Below, in pieces: positions 1 to 13,362 of a DNA stretch of 64,000 nucleotides (the stretch's first letter is position 1; every line of letters starts with the position of its first letter). A program made the translations under genes and the position numbers. The stretch comes from Anseranas semipalmata (lineage: Eukaryota > Chordata > Aves > Anseriformes > Anseranatidae), in contig VXAA01000904.1 in the NCBI GenBank assembly GCA_013399115.1, positions 1,006 to 65,005 on the forward strand. The letters run 5' to 3'. The notes below the pieces were generated by a model. The model searched no databases and was not told where the DNA came from. It saw only the letters and a list, made by a program, of their open reading frames with translations.

Positions 1-13
1 AAAAAAAAAAAAA
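1..13. repeat. poly-A tract at window edge
   Basis: The window opens with 13 A residues, followed by an A/G-rich stretch. It may be the end of a longer A-tract cut by the window edge. No retroelement body can be seen next to it. Confidence 0.7.
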
Positions 14-164
14 GGAGAAATAGGAACAGGTTCAGAATAGAAGAGAGGTTGCATAGAAATTTGATTTTGGAAGCCAAGGCTGTGATCTTGTTAGTAGTCC
101 AATGCTGATAAAAATAGTCTTACATTTTCCTCATTTTCCTCTCTAATTGCTTTCCTTCAGCATT

Positions 165-212
165 TTATTATTATTATTATCGTCATTATTATCATTATTA
201 TTGTTATTATTT
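165..212. repeat. (TTA)n microsatellite, imperfect
   Basis: This is a run of TTA units interrupted by CG and C substitutions (TTATTATTATCGTCATT and similar). Such runs often grow from the tail of an old SINE or from a T-rich tract, but no element body is recognisable beside it. Confidence 0.9.
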
Positions 213-3200
213 ACTTTTTGTTAAAGGAGGCGTGATGATCAGCTTCACAGTTTTGAAATGAATCATTTAAAGAGTTTACACTAACTCTTCTGCGAGGGCT
301 GCCAGACCTGGAAAGGCTCTCTGCTGGTGTCCATTATGGACATTTAAGGTAATATGGAAAAAATAAGCTTGTTCTTCTTTGCGTTACGAAGCAGCTACAA
401 CTGGCTGTCTTATTCTGTTAGAAAATGTTTTTACCCTTGATTAGTTGCTATGGTAAAAATGGCTGCATTTTTTCACTAGTAGCAATCATTTATTTTTATC
501 TATATTTTTGAACCTCTTTGCTGTGAAATCTGATTACAGCTGTTCTTCCTGAACTGTGTTTCCTATTCTGGCTTTGGAAGCACAGGAATTGTTGCTTGGG
601 CCCTGCTGATCAGAGAATGGGCTTTAACAGTGAGATTACTTTAACTGAGATACTTGGGTACTAGCTAGAGGGAAAAGGGACCTTTTTATTTTTATTATTC
701 TTTGTAGCTTATGGAATAGCAGTTATCTGCTTATGCTGTAGTTCTAAACAGGGATATATATTTCATAAGCTTAGCCTCCATTTTCAAAGCCTTGTACAAG
801 GAAAGGAAGCCAGAATGTCGAATTTTTTTTTTTTTTTACTCTGTTTCTCTGTGAAATGACCTGTGGGCAACAAGGCTGTTGACAAAGCTTCTATCCTTTG
901 TGAGAACATAAAATGTGGAAAATAAAAAGCCTAATTTTTCAAGCAAAGAAGTGTCCACTGTTTTCAGAAGTGAGTTGCATCTGATTGTTCCAATCCAGCT
1001 TTGTAGTAACAACACAAATTGTTTTCACAATAGCAACATTAGAAAATGTAACTAGTGAAGGATTGCCCAGCCCATTCTGCATGTTTTAACTACCACATAG
1101 CTGTAGAGTCTTTTATTTTGTGTTGCCGGTAAGGTCTTTTTGATAATAACAAGAACAACATAGACTGACAGACGTCTCTGAAGCACAGACTTTATACTAT
1201 CAGAACAGAGTATATTTTAAAGGTAACATAACAAAAGGAAGGTGTTTGTAAAGCTATTTGAAGCCACAAATGATTTTTCTTTCAAAGTTGACACTTAACC
1301 TTGCTGTCTTTTTGGGAAGAGACAGAATGGCTCAGTATCTGAAAGCCTTGTTGGGTCAACCAATTGCCTACCAGGTCCTTATGGTAGCCAGATTGACTGT
1401 AAGCTTCTTTTAGGTCTAGCTCCACGGTCCATTCTTTCTGTAACTGCCATCCTCTTTCTATATAGAGGTGTAATATGTGTATGTATATGACAGGAAAAAC
1501 ACACACACACAAAAGATATCTCTTCACTAAGAAAACAGCCATTATCCTTATTTTTATATCTTCTGAGATCTGTTTGTATAAAAAGACTTCATTACTTCTT
1601 GAATAAAATAAAGTATGAGGAAACTAGAATCACTCCCACTATTGTGGGCTCCTTTTGAAGCACTGCTTCCCTCACCAGTTCTGTAAGTTTTCCCAGTTTT
1701 CAAAAGAGGACAACATTCCTTCAGAAGTATTTTCCAATTTTGCTGTAAATTAAGGCTGTAGCCCTTCAAAACATTATAACTAAAATTATGTTCTTGAGTT
1801 GGTTCTGCCAAATCACTTTGTAATGAATAGACCTTAAAAAATTACACCATTTTCACATTGCACTTGAGTTTCATACTTGATAAAATAAGGCTGATGTTCA
1901 TGAAGGATAAGTCACTTCTTTCCGTAATTTTGCTTTGCTGTACTGAGGAATGTTTTCATTCGATAGAGATCAGGAGACTGTTGGTCATGCTGATGGAAGT
2001 TAACGAGAAACATTAGACTGCTGTAACATCACATCATGGGAGGAGTTGTTTCATAAAGCTAATCATGCTGAATGTCCTCGAGGGTACACCTAAAGGTAAG
2101 ACAAAAAGAGAAAATCCTTGTAGCATATAGTGTCATTCTCAGAAAACATGGCAAATCTATCAATACCACTTGAACGAGTGGATAGGTCAGACTAAGTGCA
2201 CAAAAGTTGACAAATTTGCTCCCATTTGGATGGAAGTAAGATGTAAGAAGGAAAAGTCTGTTGAAATGGTGATCTGATCCACCCAGAAAGCTTCCTAAGA
2301 AGACAAATGAACACAGAAATCTTTTATCTCCTTCCCAAATATGCTGAGCTGTCTTCACTTCCTATGTTCCACACTCTGGTCATCATCACGTGGAGGAACT
2401 TAGCTCTGATTTATACTACTTTCAAATACTGCTACCATTCTCTTGTATGACCTGTACTAGCAGTGCTTCCCTAATCCCTGTATTTCCCTATACTGGGGAC
2501 GTAAGTCATCTCCATGAACCTTCAATTAAGCATTTTGTGGAAACAGCTCTATGTTTGGGAAATGTTGTCTTCATGTAGAATAACTATGTAGGGTTAATTT
2601 TTGAGCTCAGTCACACCCCTGGATTTCATTAAAAAAAATTACATTTATGAGCTTCTGTTCATCAAATGCTCTGATGCCTGTATAATCAAAGTATTAAAAA
2701 ACGCATTAGCAAAGGACAATATTTGAGATGATTTTTGACAAATCTGGAAACTGCTGAAATCAGTGTTGTTGTAGTTGTGTATTGCAGGTGTGAATGTGAC
2801 CTGTAAATTCTTTGCATTACTCTTCAGCTTGGTTTAGCTTCCTGGTGTTACAGACCAATTGGTCCAGCCTATCTGCATTCACTGAGAATTGGTAATACAT
2901 TTCATCACTGATTACACCGATTTAGCACAGTATGGTCTCTCTGAGAGCTTGCTGCATGGTGCAGGTTGTGGAGCAGTGTGTCCAGGTGACTGCCTATTCC
3001 CAAGTGCCACTCATGCACAGCAGAGAGTCTAAAACTTCTTCCTGCTGTTGTTACAAGTTACGAACCCCAAAATTAGGAACTGTCCCCAACAGTTACTGAG
3101 ATGGAATCATTCTGAACCAGGATAAAATATGGGAAAGTGTCAAATTTTGACATGACGATATGGCAAATATTTTGACTGGAGAGTCAGTTGTGCTTTTCAT

Positions 3201-5894
3201 CTCTTTTGTAGTCCACATGCATCTTCTACACTCAGGATTACTGATGAAAGCAGTTGCGAGCAGCAATGTTGGACTTGGTGTAATAAGCCTGGACACCATC
3301 TAACTTTTACTTAAGCAAAATTTGAGAACTGAAACAACGTGCAGCCCTTATGTTGAAATCGAAGGCTAAATATTTGGGTCTTTACTAATGACAGATTTTG
3401 ATTGTATGATAGATAATTTTTTCTGTTTATTTACTTGGTCAGTTACCCAGTTTACTCTGTGAAGGAGGGAAACTAATTTCCACCAGACTTAGATTACTAA
3501 ACACCATAGTATAAACATGAAGTATTTATCGCTATTTTCCATGACTAGATTAGTTGCATGGCCAAAACAATCCTCAGAACCAAACTTCACCTCTCCCTAT
3601 CTGCCACTCCCCCCAAATTACATTTTGCAATTAAATGCAGTAATTTTCTGATGCGTTTCCTGAGAATTTGTGAGCAGTGAATACAGTGAAATGCATTTAG
3701 TGAATCATTAGTTTCTAATTACTCATCCATTCTGGCTATGATATCTCCAATCTGTTTATGGATTCAAGAAATTTAACAGGTAAGGCTTTGCAACAAAATG
3801 AGTTGGTCTGCCTGCATTTTTCACATCTCTGAAATTTTGAATTCTTCTTGAGATCAGTGATTCAGAAAGACATATGAGATGTTTTTTAATGTTAAGTGCA
3901 ATATTTGATCATCCTCAAAAAAAAATGGAGACAATTTTGAATCCTGGAACCTCTTTAGTTTTCATCTCTCTTAATGAATACAAAGCTAGATACAAAAGAG
4001 ACATTTCTGCCTTCCCGTTTCTTCTTTCTGCAAATGTAAATATCACCATTGGTCAAAATGCAAAGTTAGAAATCCTAATACGGAGATAGAGACAACCTAC
4101 TAGGGAATGCATTAGTACTGCTAATGTGTGTCTGTATATGTTTGACATTCCAGTAAGTACTGGTCTGCTATACTATTCAGTATTCATCTTCTTTGATCTC
4201 TGAATGCCTCCTGAAATCAAGAGAATGCATGGTGACGGTAATCACCTTGGACAAATACTCTACAGTTAGAGAAGATGAGGTGAATTAACACAATTCAGTC
4301 CATTTGTATATGCTTCCTCAGTAACTGAAGGTCTTTTTGACTGCACTAAAATAAAACAAATAAAAAAAACACCATGAAAAATAGTATCCTAAAATATAAT
4401 CAGGCTTGATAACATTTCACCAGAAATTTGGATGGAGATGGATAAATCTATTGATGGAGTAAAAACTGAGGCCCAGGGTACAATTCTGTCTTAATGGATC
4501 TGATTTTTTTTTCATTTTTGACCAGACCCTTATGAAAAAGACTGTTACTTCAAATGAGCTCTTGGCAGAAGATGTAATCCTGGCTTTAATTTTGGGTACA
4601 AGTGCCCAAAGCACTTAACTTACCTGTTTTTATGTCCTATATCGTACATTCTCTTGTCCAATGTTGTATGAGAACTGGGGAGACCAAATGAGTAAATCTC
4701 TCTAGTGGACAGCGAAATTTGCAGCCTGGGAGAGTGAGGGGGTGGGGATCTCTCAAAGAATTATTCCGATAGTACATTTCTATGGTGTATTGCCTGTTTA
4801 AAAATACAGAAAAGTCAAAATAAAGTTAGGTGTGCAGAACCACACAGATATTCCATTTTATTGTGTAGGGATTGTACTTTGAGATGAAGATTTTTTGTCT
4901 TGCTTATAACACATATCATTAGTAATCTGAAGAGATCTTTTTAAACTATAGATGGTCAGTACCAATTTGCATGTAGATTGTCTTATTGGTAAAGAGTCAA
5001 GGAGTTAAATAGAGAAAGAGGGTAGATTAAAAGATCTCAACTGTAATACAGCAATATATAGAGAGATTTCAGACTGCAATGATGTGGTTCTGCTACTGTC
5101 AATAACTGCTAAATTGAGTCCAATTATAATAATTAAAATCAATCTATGATCTTTTTCTGTGGAGTGAACCTTGTGTATCCAGTTTAATTAGTCTGGAATA
5201 TTAGCAAACTGCTTTTAGAAAAAAAAAAACTGTATGTTAGAAGTACAGCTTACAGATACTTGCCCATTTTTTTCTTGGTAAAGTTCAAAAAAATGGCAGG
5301 CACTATAAGGAGGCAATTTCCCATTGAAAACATTGAGTGCCATCTGTAAGGCAACAATGGTGGCTGCATGCTGTAAATAGAAGAAATATTCAATTAAAGG
5401 CCTATTGAAAATGACTGCATGCATTTATTATTTAACAGTATGTCCAGTATATTATCTATACACTTAACATTACTTAAGTGACCTTCATTAATACTTTCCC
5501 TCTGCCCTCTGCAGTGTTGAGCAAGTACTGTCCTTTTATGGCTGTACAAACTGAAATGCTGTATGTATACAGTATATATATATTTAAAAATTTAAAGAGT
5601 ATTAAGCACTTGCAGTTCTTACCAAAGTTAGTAGGAGCTGTAAAAACTTCTTTCAATAAGAACTGGTGATTTCGTATGTTAGGTAAACAATTTGAGATCC
5701 AAACAGAAAGCTCTTTGGCGGATATATATCTTATAGTTCATGATCCAATTGCAATTTAGGAATAGGAGCTTTTTACTAAGAGAAGTCTAAGAATTTCCTT
5801 TCCCTATGAGAGTGTCTGCACATTCTAAACAAAAATATAAAGTCACAATTGAGTAACTGCTTTCATAATACCTTCTAAAATAACTAAATTTAAC
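213..5894. other. AT-rich stretch without recognised genes
   Basis: The ORFs here are under 100 codons, have no recognisable domains and look random. The stretch holds a poly-T at 828-838, a short CA run at about 1,499-1,513 and a TA run near 5,574-5,581. I see no CR1, tRNA or splice-bounded exon that I would defend. Very old diverged repeats would not be visible by eye. Confidence 0.6.
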
Positions 5895-5923
5895 TTCTTT
5901 TTTCTTTTTCTTTTTCTTTTTTT
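5895..5923. repeat. (TTTTTC)n polypyrimidine tract
   Basis: A pure pyrimidine run of T5C-type units ends in TTTTTTTAAC. It could serve as a polypyrimidine tract, but no CAG acceptor with a convincing exon follows directly. Confidence 0.85.
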
Positions 5924-8900
5924 AACTTTTGCATCTTAAAAAGGTGCAGGAAGCAGGAGGTTTGTTTCTAAATTATCTTTGTGATAAGGGTTCAATAAAA
6001 CAGATGTCTTTTCAGTTCTCTGCTCAATCAAAACACTATTACAATGAAATATGCAATGCCATCAAGTGGAAAATGGAATACTGCAGGTTTCAAAGTAGTC
6101 TCTATTCATTAAAGAGTGGGAATAATCCAATGATATTTAAGGTTAACTAAATAAAAATGCTTGTATCTATATTTCATAAAGGAAAGGAAATGCTTTCACT
6201 GCATTTAATAACTGCAGAAAGGTAACATAAAAGAAACAGCAAGGACTCACCGCAGAATACATAACCATTTTTTGTTGATGTGAAGGCCTTCTAGCATCTG
6301 AGATATGTTTTAGAATAGTTTTTAAAAGAGTACCTGAAACAAAATGGGGAAGCAATGACAATGACTGAAAGAGATGCTTGTGTTAACATCTTTATCATTT
6401 GTTACTATTTTAACACAATCTGTCTTTAAATGCACCAGATGTATTCTACTGGTTTTATAGGTAATTTGTGCACAGTGCCCTGGTAAATCTGATATTAATT
6501 TTTATATGAATAGTGGGCCTGATTCTGCATCTCTGTAAAATCTTTCCAGGATCTGTAATAGTCTCGAGAGCTTTAAACAGTCTGTTCACAGCTGTTCTGT
6601 GCCACCAGAACAGTGCAAGAAGAACACTGTAATGAATACTACCCTCTCTTATATGTAACTGTGTTGACTTCCTGATTTCCAGGGAAGAAGAAAGAGCAAA
6701 TTCATTGGGCTCTTGGCCTTCTTAAATTATATGGCTGTCTGTATATTGTTAATGTTAACTTCTGAAAAAATTGTGAGATACACTGTACGAACGAAATCAA
6801 TAGCAGTGCTAATACGTTAGCATAAGATTGAAATCTTCCAGGAATTAAAATCCTAAAAGGAGAACTGTATATGCTAGCAGAATTAAACATACCTATTGTC
6901 TTCAGCTACTGGCACATGTTTTAACAGCAATTGGTAGTAAAGCACAGGTTTGAATTTCATGCTTAGTTTCATGTTGGAGATCCAAAAAGGCAAACAAATT
7001 AATCCTTGCTTATATGTGATATGTCCTTGTAGCTCACAGAACCTAACTGTGTGGTGGCCATGTAAAGTGAAAATAGGGCCAAAACGGTGACAGTGGAAGA
7101 ATGGAGCATAAGTGATTAAAAAGGTATAAGCTATCTTAAAATTTCAGTTACAGTTTGCTGAGCAGAATAATAAAGCTTAGAATACCCATTTTAGTACCCT
7201 CAGTAATGGAAAATGAAGACGGTTAGGAAACAAAGTTACTATCCTAGAGATTATTACAAATAATATTTTGTAAGTTAAACATGTTGGCTTCCGTTAATTT
7301 TGGAGTTGATTCAATTCAGCAAGAATCTCTATATTACTTTGGGTTTCTTATACAACATAACCAAAATGATAGCTCCTTTATAATGTTGAATTAGGATATT
7401 TGTGATTCATATCCTCACCATCTCTCATCCCATTACTCAAAATCTTTCAGTGCTCATCACCAATATCCACATCATGGTATCTTTCATGGCCATGGTTATT
7501 ATACACCCTTACTTCTTTCCCATTCTACTTTTGATTTTAAATGGGGTAAGAATTTGGCTTACCTCCCTGCAAACGTGATTTTTGTATTTGTTTGTGGAAC
7601 CCGAATTCCGCCTGTAATAACAGTTCTGAGAGCTTTATCAGCTTGGTCCTGACACCATGAGTAGCCCAAACAGGTAAAGTGTAATTGTTAATATCCTACA
7701 GTGAAGAGAGAAAACATGATGATTTTCTTGTTGGTTCCTACTGCTAATTGTTGTTTGTTTTGTCACAAAATGTCAGAACAAATTCTGAATGTTTTGCTCA
7801 AATAAAACTTTTCTTCATAATGACTGTATTTTGCATTTAGACAGATGTGGAATTCTATTTATAGCGTCACGCTGCTCAAAACAAATTTGAAAGGCAGTGT
7901 TCAACAAGAAGAGGAAATATAATACTGAAAATTATTACATAAAAAGCAAATGACATGATTTATGCCAATTGCTAATGCAGTTGTCAGCTGCAAAAAAATT
8001 CACCTTGTGACTCTTTTTCAGCCATCTGCTGGAATATACCCTGAGATCTTTACTGAAACAAATCCTATATAGATGTCAGGCTTTAAGGGTTGGCACCTCT
8101 GAAAAATGAATGAGATCCAGTAATTAAGTAGGAACATGTGTAGCTGTAATTTGGATGTAATGGAGTATGATGTGTATGTATAGAGATTAGACATATGGAT
8201 GGAATTCATATCTACTTATACCAGCTCCATTGGATACTGGTGCAGTTCTCCAGCTAAAGTATAATGGATTCATTTTTCTTTTGGGAAGCAGCCCAAGATA
8301 AATTAAGGGTGGCTACTGTGAGAAGGAAGGATATGCCAACACTCCTGGTTTGCACTGCTCTGAATTCCAGTTTAAATAAAGTTGGTATCTTTCCTTCCTT
8401 TATTTCAATGTAATCTCTACGAATGTGAGTCGTTGGGCTGAGCTCACCAGGTGGAGTTCTAAGGAAAATGTCAACTACTTAAAGGCAAGATTTGTTTAGA
8501 CAAGTGAAACAACGTAATATGTTAGGTTAAACCAGCTCAGGCCACTTTTTCTTTTAACAATTGTGATTTGTATCTTGAGGAAAGAATTGCCTGGCTGCAT
8601 GCTGTTTGAGACAGTGCTGGAAGTAAGCAAGGACTTCATTTTCTAAGTTACCTGAAAGTCAGATGACACTTAGCCAATAATAAAAAATACAGATATGCAT
8701 GCTACTGTAGTTTCATGAATTCTGTTTAAAAAACTATGTAAGAAAGCTCTCTTTGTACACTTGAAAGGGTGAAAGTGATTTTTGTGGCAGATGTCTTAAT
8801 TTATACCTCCAAATTCTTCATTAAGTAGTATGAAAGACCAAAGCTCAACAAATCTAACACTAGAAGGAATAACCCAACTAACTGGTTTTGCCTTCCAGCA

Positions 8901-11061
8901 TTTAGCTAGCTCCCTGATGGAAGCTGCCAATTTTTCACATTTCTCTGGTCACACAGGTTTCTCAGTATGATATAACAATTGAAATAAAACGTTGCGGTCC
9001 TGAGCTGTCCTGAATTTGGACAATATGGAAAGGTGACATCACTGCAATTACAGTGAGGTGCACCAAAATCTTAACACTTCATTTAACTCAAGGCCCTGGC
9101 TAGCACTGAAGTCAAAACTTCCTTGATCAAAGTTGGACCTCCTCAGAAACTACAGGACAGAAGGTAAATGCATTAGCATCACACTCAAGTACTACATGTT
9201 GGGTGTGAAATACATCTTAAAACTCTTTCAGTTTTCTAGGGACAAGACAATTTTATCCGAAGTTATGCTTTTGCCTAATTGTCCACATGCAGTCACTGAC
9301 AAGATGTTGCATTTGGTAGGCCATTGGTTTATATTCCTTATAGTGGTGGATGACCCACAGCAGCCTCACACAGTCATAGTATCTTTACAGGATTTTCAGT
9401 TGCAAGTTTGATGTTGGGTGAGGGTTTCTGAAAATAGTCTGTGGTTCAAAAAGAACTAGAAGTGCAGACTTACCTTCTTTAGATGTCTTTCAAACAGCAG
9501 AAGTAAGAGCTAAGACTGGTTTTGAGAAAGTCTAAGTATTTCTATTGGACCTTGGGAATTTTCTTTGTATTATTTACCTCATATTGTAAAGTGTCAGAGA
9601 GCTTCCAAATTCTTTCAGTGTTCAACTTCTTCAGTGGGTATCCAGTGTGAGAGGCTAAAAACTTGAGAAATGGCTGGAATACAAAAAAGCAAACTTTTAT
9701 GTTGCACGCAGGGCCTCTCTACATTGTTTCTACACACCTCCATGCTAGTACATCGCAAATTTTAGAAACAAGATAGTCTTTGCACTTAGTTCCTAAGTGC
9801 CATACCATTGTCTAGTGGTACTCACAGTTAGCCAGTTACTACCTATTTGATTGGATCCTTTTGCTTCCTGCATGCCCTGTTCTCATAATCATCTGGCAGA
9901 CACCAAATGAATGCTTGTGCAAAAATTCATAATGAGCTTGTGAAACCTTGCTTTCATCCTAGTTTCTAGCTGTGGCCTCCCTACTGCTTCTACATCCCAG
10001 CTACAGGTTCTCATTTCTGGTCTTTCCTCCAGCCATTTTGTCCCTTTGCTACATGTTTCATGTGTATGTCTTGCCTTTGAGTTGCCAAGCACATGGCTTC
10101 TCCACTCCTGTGTTGGGTCCTGTCTTAATTACAACCCCATCTATTATTTCAGTTCTAAAGCCACATCCTGATTTTAGCAATCTAAAGACATGGTATCACA
10201 TAGTGATATTGGGGAAATTATGATATTGGTCAATGGGACAGGATGCATACGCCAAGAAAGCTTAAAGATGCTGATTTATACCTGCTGTATAGTGTATACC
10301 ACTGGTTTTTCTTGGAAAAAAAATAATCAAGGTTTTCTTTTAGGCCAGTAAGAGAATTCAGTCTATTCATCTGGAAAAGCTGGTGATCTGAGTTTAAGTA
10401 TGAAGCACAGGAGTAGTTTATGCTTGGTGGGAGGGTTCAGAAGTGGGTAGAGGGGATGTAGATATATGAGGAAGTCTGGCAGAAATCCAAAAAGTGTTCA
10501 AAGGAAGTGTGATAAACACTTTTATTCTGATGTTGGTACTGAGCAGAAGGGAGGTATGATGTAAGTTTGCTGAAACTGGGAATTACGATTCACTTGACCG
10601 TAATACCCAGATGCTGAGCCAGAGGTAGATGGCTGTTTAAGTGGTTGAAGATTATAGAAAAACACGTGACTTTGATAGTGCCATTTTGAATAAACTCATG
10701 AAGATGAAAGTTGCAGCAGAATAAACAAGTGATTATGTACTCATGGAAAAGAATTTGATGGCAGAGAAAGAAAAGAAGGGACATGTTACAGAGCTGAGAA
10801 CAAAATATAAGTGAGAGTCTGAATGAAGACTTCAGGTGTGATACATGAACAGGTAGTTTAGGAAAGCACTGAGGCTATTATAAAAATTTGGGGAATTAAG
10901 CTGTGAGAATTTTGTGGTGGAAGAGGAATCTGAACTAGCAAGGACTTATATAGACAGAGAAGTCAAAAGAGTTCCTAACTGAACAGAGAGAAGTATTAAA
11001 ATGAGGAACTGATTTGTTCTGAGTTTTTGTTTTCTGTGCTCTCCTGGAAGGTAGGTGTAGT
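5924..11061. other. AT-rich stretch without recognised genes
   Basis: Only short chance ORFs occur, the longest 92 codons at 9,133-9,411 (+), with no family resemblance. The phrase GGGCCTGATTCTGCATCTC near 6,515 resembles fragments common in old amniote repeats, but it is too short to classify. No simple-sequence arrays of note are present. Confidence 0.55.
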
Positions 11062-11105
11062 GTTTTTTTTTGTTTTGTTTTGTTTTGTTTTGTTTTGCTT
11101 TTTTT
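11062..11105. repeat. (TTTTG)n microsatellite with flanking poly-T
   Basis: About six TTTTG units are bracketed by T-runs. Read on the minus strand this is (CAAAA)n, and it produces the lysine/threonine/glutamine-rich segment of a spurious 124-codon minus-strand ORF (10,935-11,309). That ORF is therefore not counted as a gene. Confidence 0.95.
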
Positions 11106-13322
11106 CAAGGTAGTCAACAATTTATCTTTTTTACAACTTGCAGTTTTCAATTGATGGGGATAGTCCAGTCCAGCTGGTTCTATAATGTTGTAATTGTATT
11201 GTGTGTATGTCATGTACACCCACTCTGAAGATGAGATATCTGGAAGGAGCATATTGACTGCCATTTTTTTAAACCTACCTGTTAGATAATGTTGCCAGAA
11301 GTAGTACATTTTAATTAGAAGATTTTCAGAACTAGAAATAACTTACCTTGTACTGCTTGATCTGCCTTTGGAAATCCCGTGTTGCAAAGGTTTCTCTCAG
11401 AAGTGTGTTGTATTTTGGGCAGTGTGAGAAAGGTAAGTAGAGCAACTGAAAATAAAATTGCAAAACATTAGTTAGGCAAGATGCTTCTTGTTCTGCAATT
11501 CAATATACACATGTGGGATTGTTGTTCCAATTGGCTGCACTAATTAAGACAAGCTGCAAAATTATTTGGGAATGTTGTTTTCAAGGATATTCATCTTCAG
11601 GACCATAAGAGTCATATTGATGACTACTTACAAAATAATCTTTAAATGTTCAGAGGAGTAATAGCTGCAGCAGTTCAAAGTTAAAGGACTCATTTACACA
11701 AGCTGAAATTTGTCCCTTGACAGAAGACTAACATGAGCCCTCATGTATTGCTTTGTACTTGGCTTCCCCAGGGATGATTTCACTCATTGTGTTCAGTCTT
11801 TCTTTAAACATACCATCATCTTTTTGCAACAAATTATGATGCAGCAGCTGGACTGCAACAGGTGTCTTTGTGCATACTCAGCTCTATTAAGTGGACTTAC
11901 CAAAGCTCCATTTAGTTCAGCTAAATCGAAAAAACTTGTTAAGTTTCCATAACTCATTTTTTTCTTTAATTCAAGATACTTGAAGATTAAAGGTTACATG
12001 TGAGATGGATAACTTAAGAATTTGTTAATTCATTTATCTAAGCTAAGTTGACTTTATTAAATTTTAAACAAAAGTTAAAACAAAATTTGACACAGATATT
12101 ATTAGCATTTTTCTCTAATGTGCTTTTTGTCCTTTTTCCAGAAATAAAGCTCTATCTATACAGTCCCGCAGTTAAAAGAGCTTTAAAAAACAATTTGAGA
12201 GTCCTGAAGGGATAATTAGCTGGGAAAGCTTCACAGTAGTTCCTCAGTCTTTTTAGAAACATAATCTATCTCTTTCAGAAGGTAGGAAAATATGTCTGAA
12301 TTATAACCATAGGTTCATGAACAGGCATGACTTTATCAATAAATACATGATGGTCACTTGTTTTGGGTAGAAAGATACATGTGGTCTCAGTCTTACCCTG
12401 TATATGCAGTAAAGACGAGTATAGTCAAAACACAAATAGTAGAAAAAAAGGAGGAAAAAAGCATATGTTTTTATGATTTTTTTTGAATAAACTTACTTGA
12501 TTCCATAGGTGTGAATGAAGTGCAGTACCTGCTTGCTGAATGTGATAGTGTGTTGATACCGGCCAGGTGTTTTTGACTGTTTGCTGGGGTTCCACCATCT
12601 GTGACGGTGTTGGAAGCAGCTCCTAACTCTACACCAGGCTGTGTGCATGCACAGGAAGACATGTGTCTCCATATCGTCCATCTTCATGCTCTCATCACCC
12701 CGAGGTGAGAACCAGAGCTCCACGTCCTTGTTTAACCTGATTTCCCTATCACAGACTGTGTTAACTAGACCTGTGAGCCCACACAATTTACCTCACATCA
12801 TTTGTGTGAATCTCCTCTCCCATAATGGGACTCACACTGTGCACTGCTGATCTTTGTTAGCTTTTTACTATAGATTTTCCACAAATGGGGAACTCCAGCT
12901 CCACTCATCTGCCCAGCTTTCTCCTCTAAGACAGGTATATGCATGCTACAAAGCTGTTATCCACACAATTCCTTACAGCTCCGAGGAGAGGTGTAGAGGA
13001 AAGGAGATGAATAGGTACATCGCCCTATGAACTCATGCTCTTAAAGCTCTAAGTCCTCTTTCGTTTTCTCTTTACTTTTTCTGCCAAACCTCAAAATGCA
13101 TGCACCAGCTTTCAAAGTGTGTGAAAAACAATGCTTTGACTCAATTCTCACTGTATTGTGAATCACAGAATAATTCTTTTGCCTTTTTTGTTATCTGGAG
13201 CCTGAAAAAGGCTGAAGCACTAGTGAGAATAGGTACGCTTCCTCTTCTCACATGTTTGTGATAACACCAAGTACAGGATCAATCTGTTACTACTTCTAAG
13301 GTGTTTTACTCCCATTATAAGC
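11106..13322. other. Stretch without recognised genes
   Basis: No exon, RNA gene or mobile element is recognised. A minus-strand 97-codon ORF at 12,493-12,786 and overlapping frames on both strands sit in a slightly GC-richer patch. They show no domain, and overlapping open frames on both strands argue for chance. Confidence 0.55.
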
Positions 13323-13362
13323 TTTTTTTTTTCTCTAGGACTTTTTTTTTTTTTTTTTTTTT
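13323..13362. repeat. Two adjacent poly-T tracts (T10 and T21)
   Basis: T10 at 13,323-13,332 is separated by CTCTAGGAC from T21 at 13,342-13,362. On the minus strand these are poly-A runs and could be the tail of a retrotransposed copy. The sequence on the left, which would be the downstream flank on that strand, and the sequence on the right show no recognisable retrogene body. Confidence 0.9.

Noticed and set aside
10935..11309. 124-codon minus-strand ORF
   Set aside because: About a third of it is the (TTTTG)n microsatellite and flanking T-runs read as Lys/Thr/Gln. The rest shows no domain.
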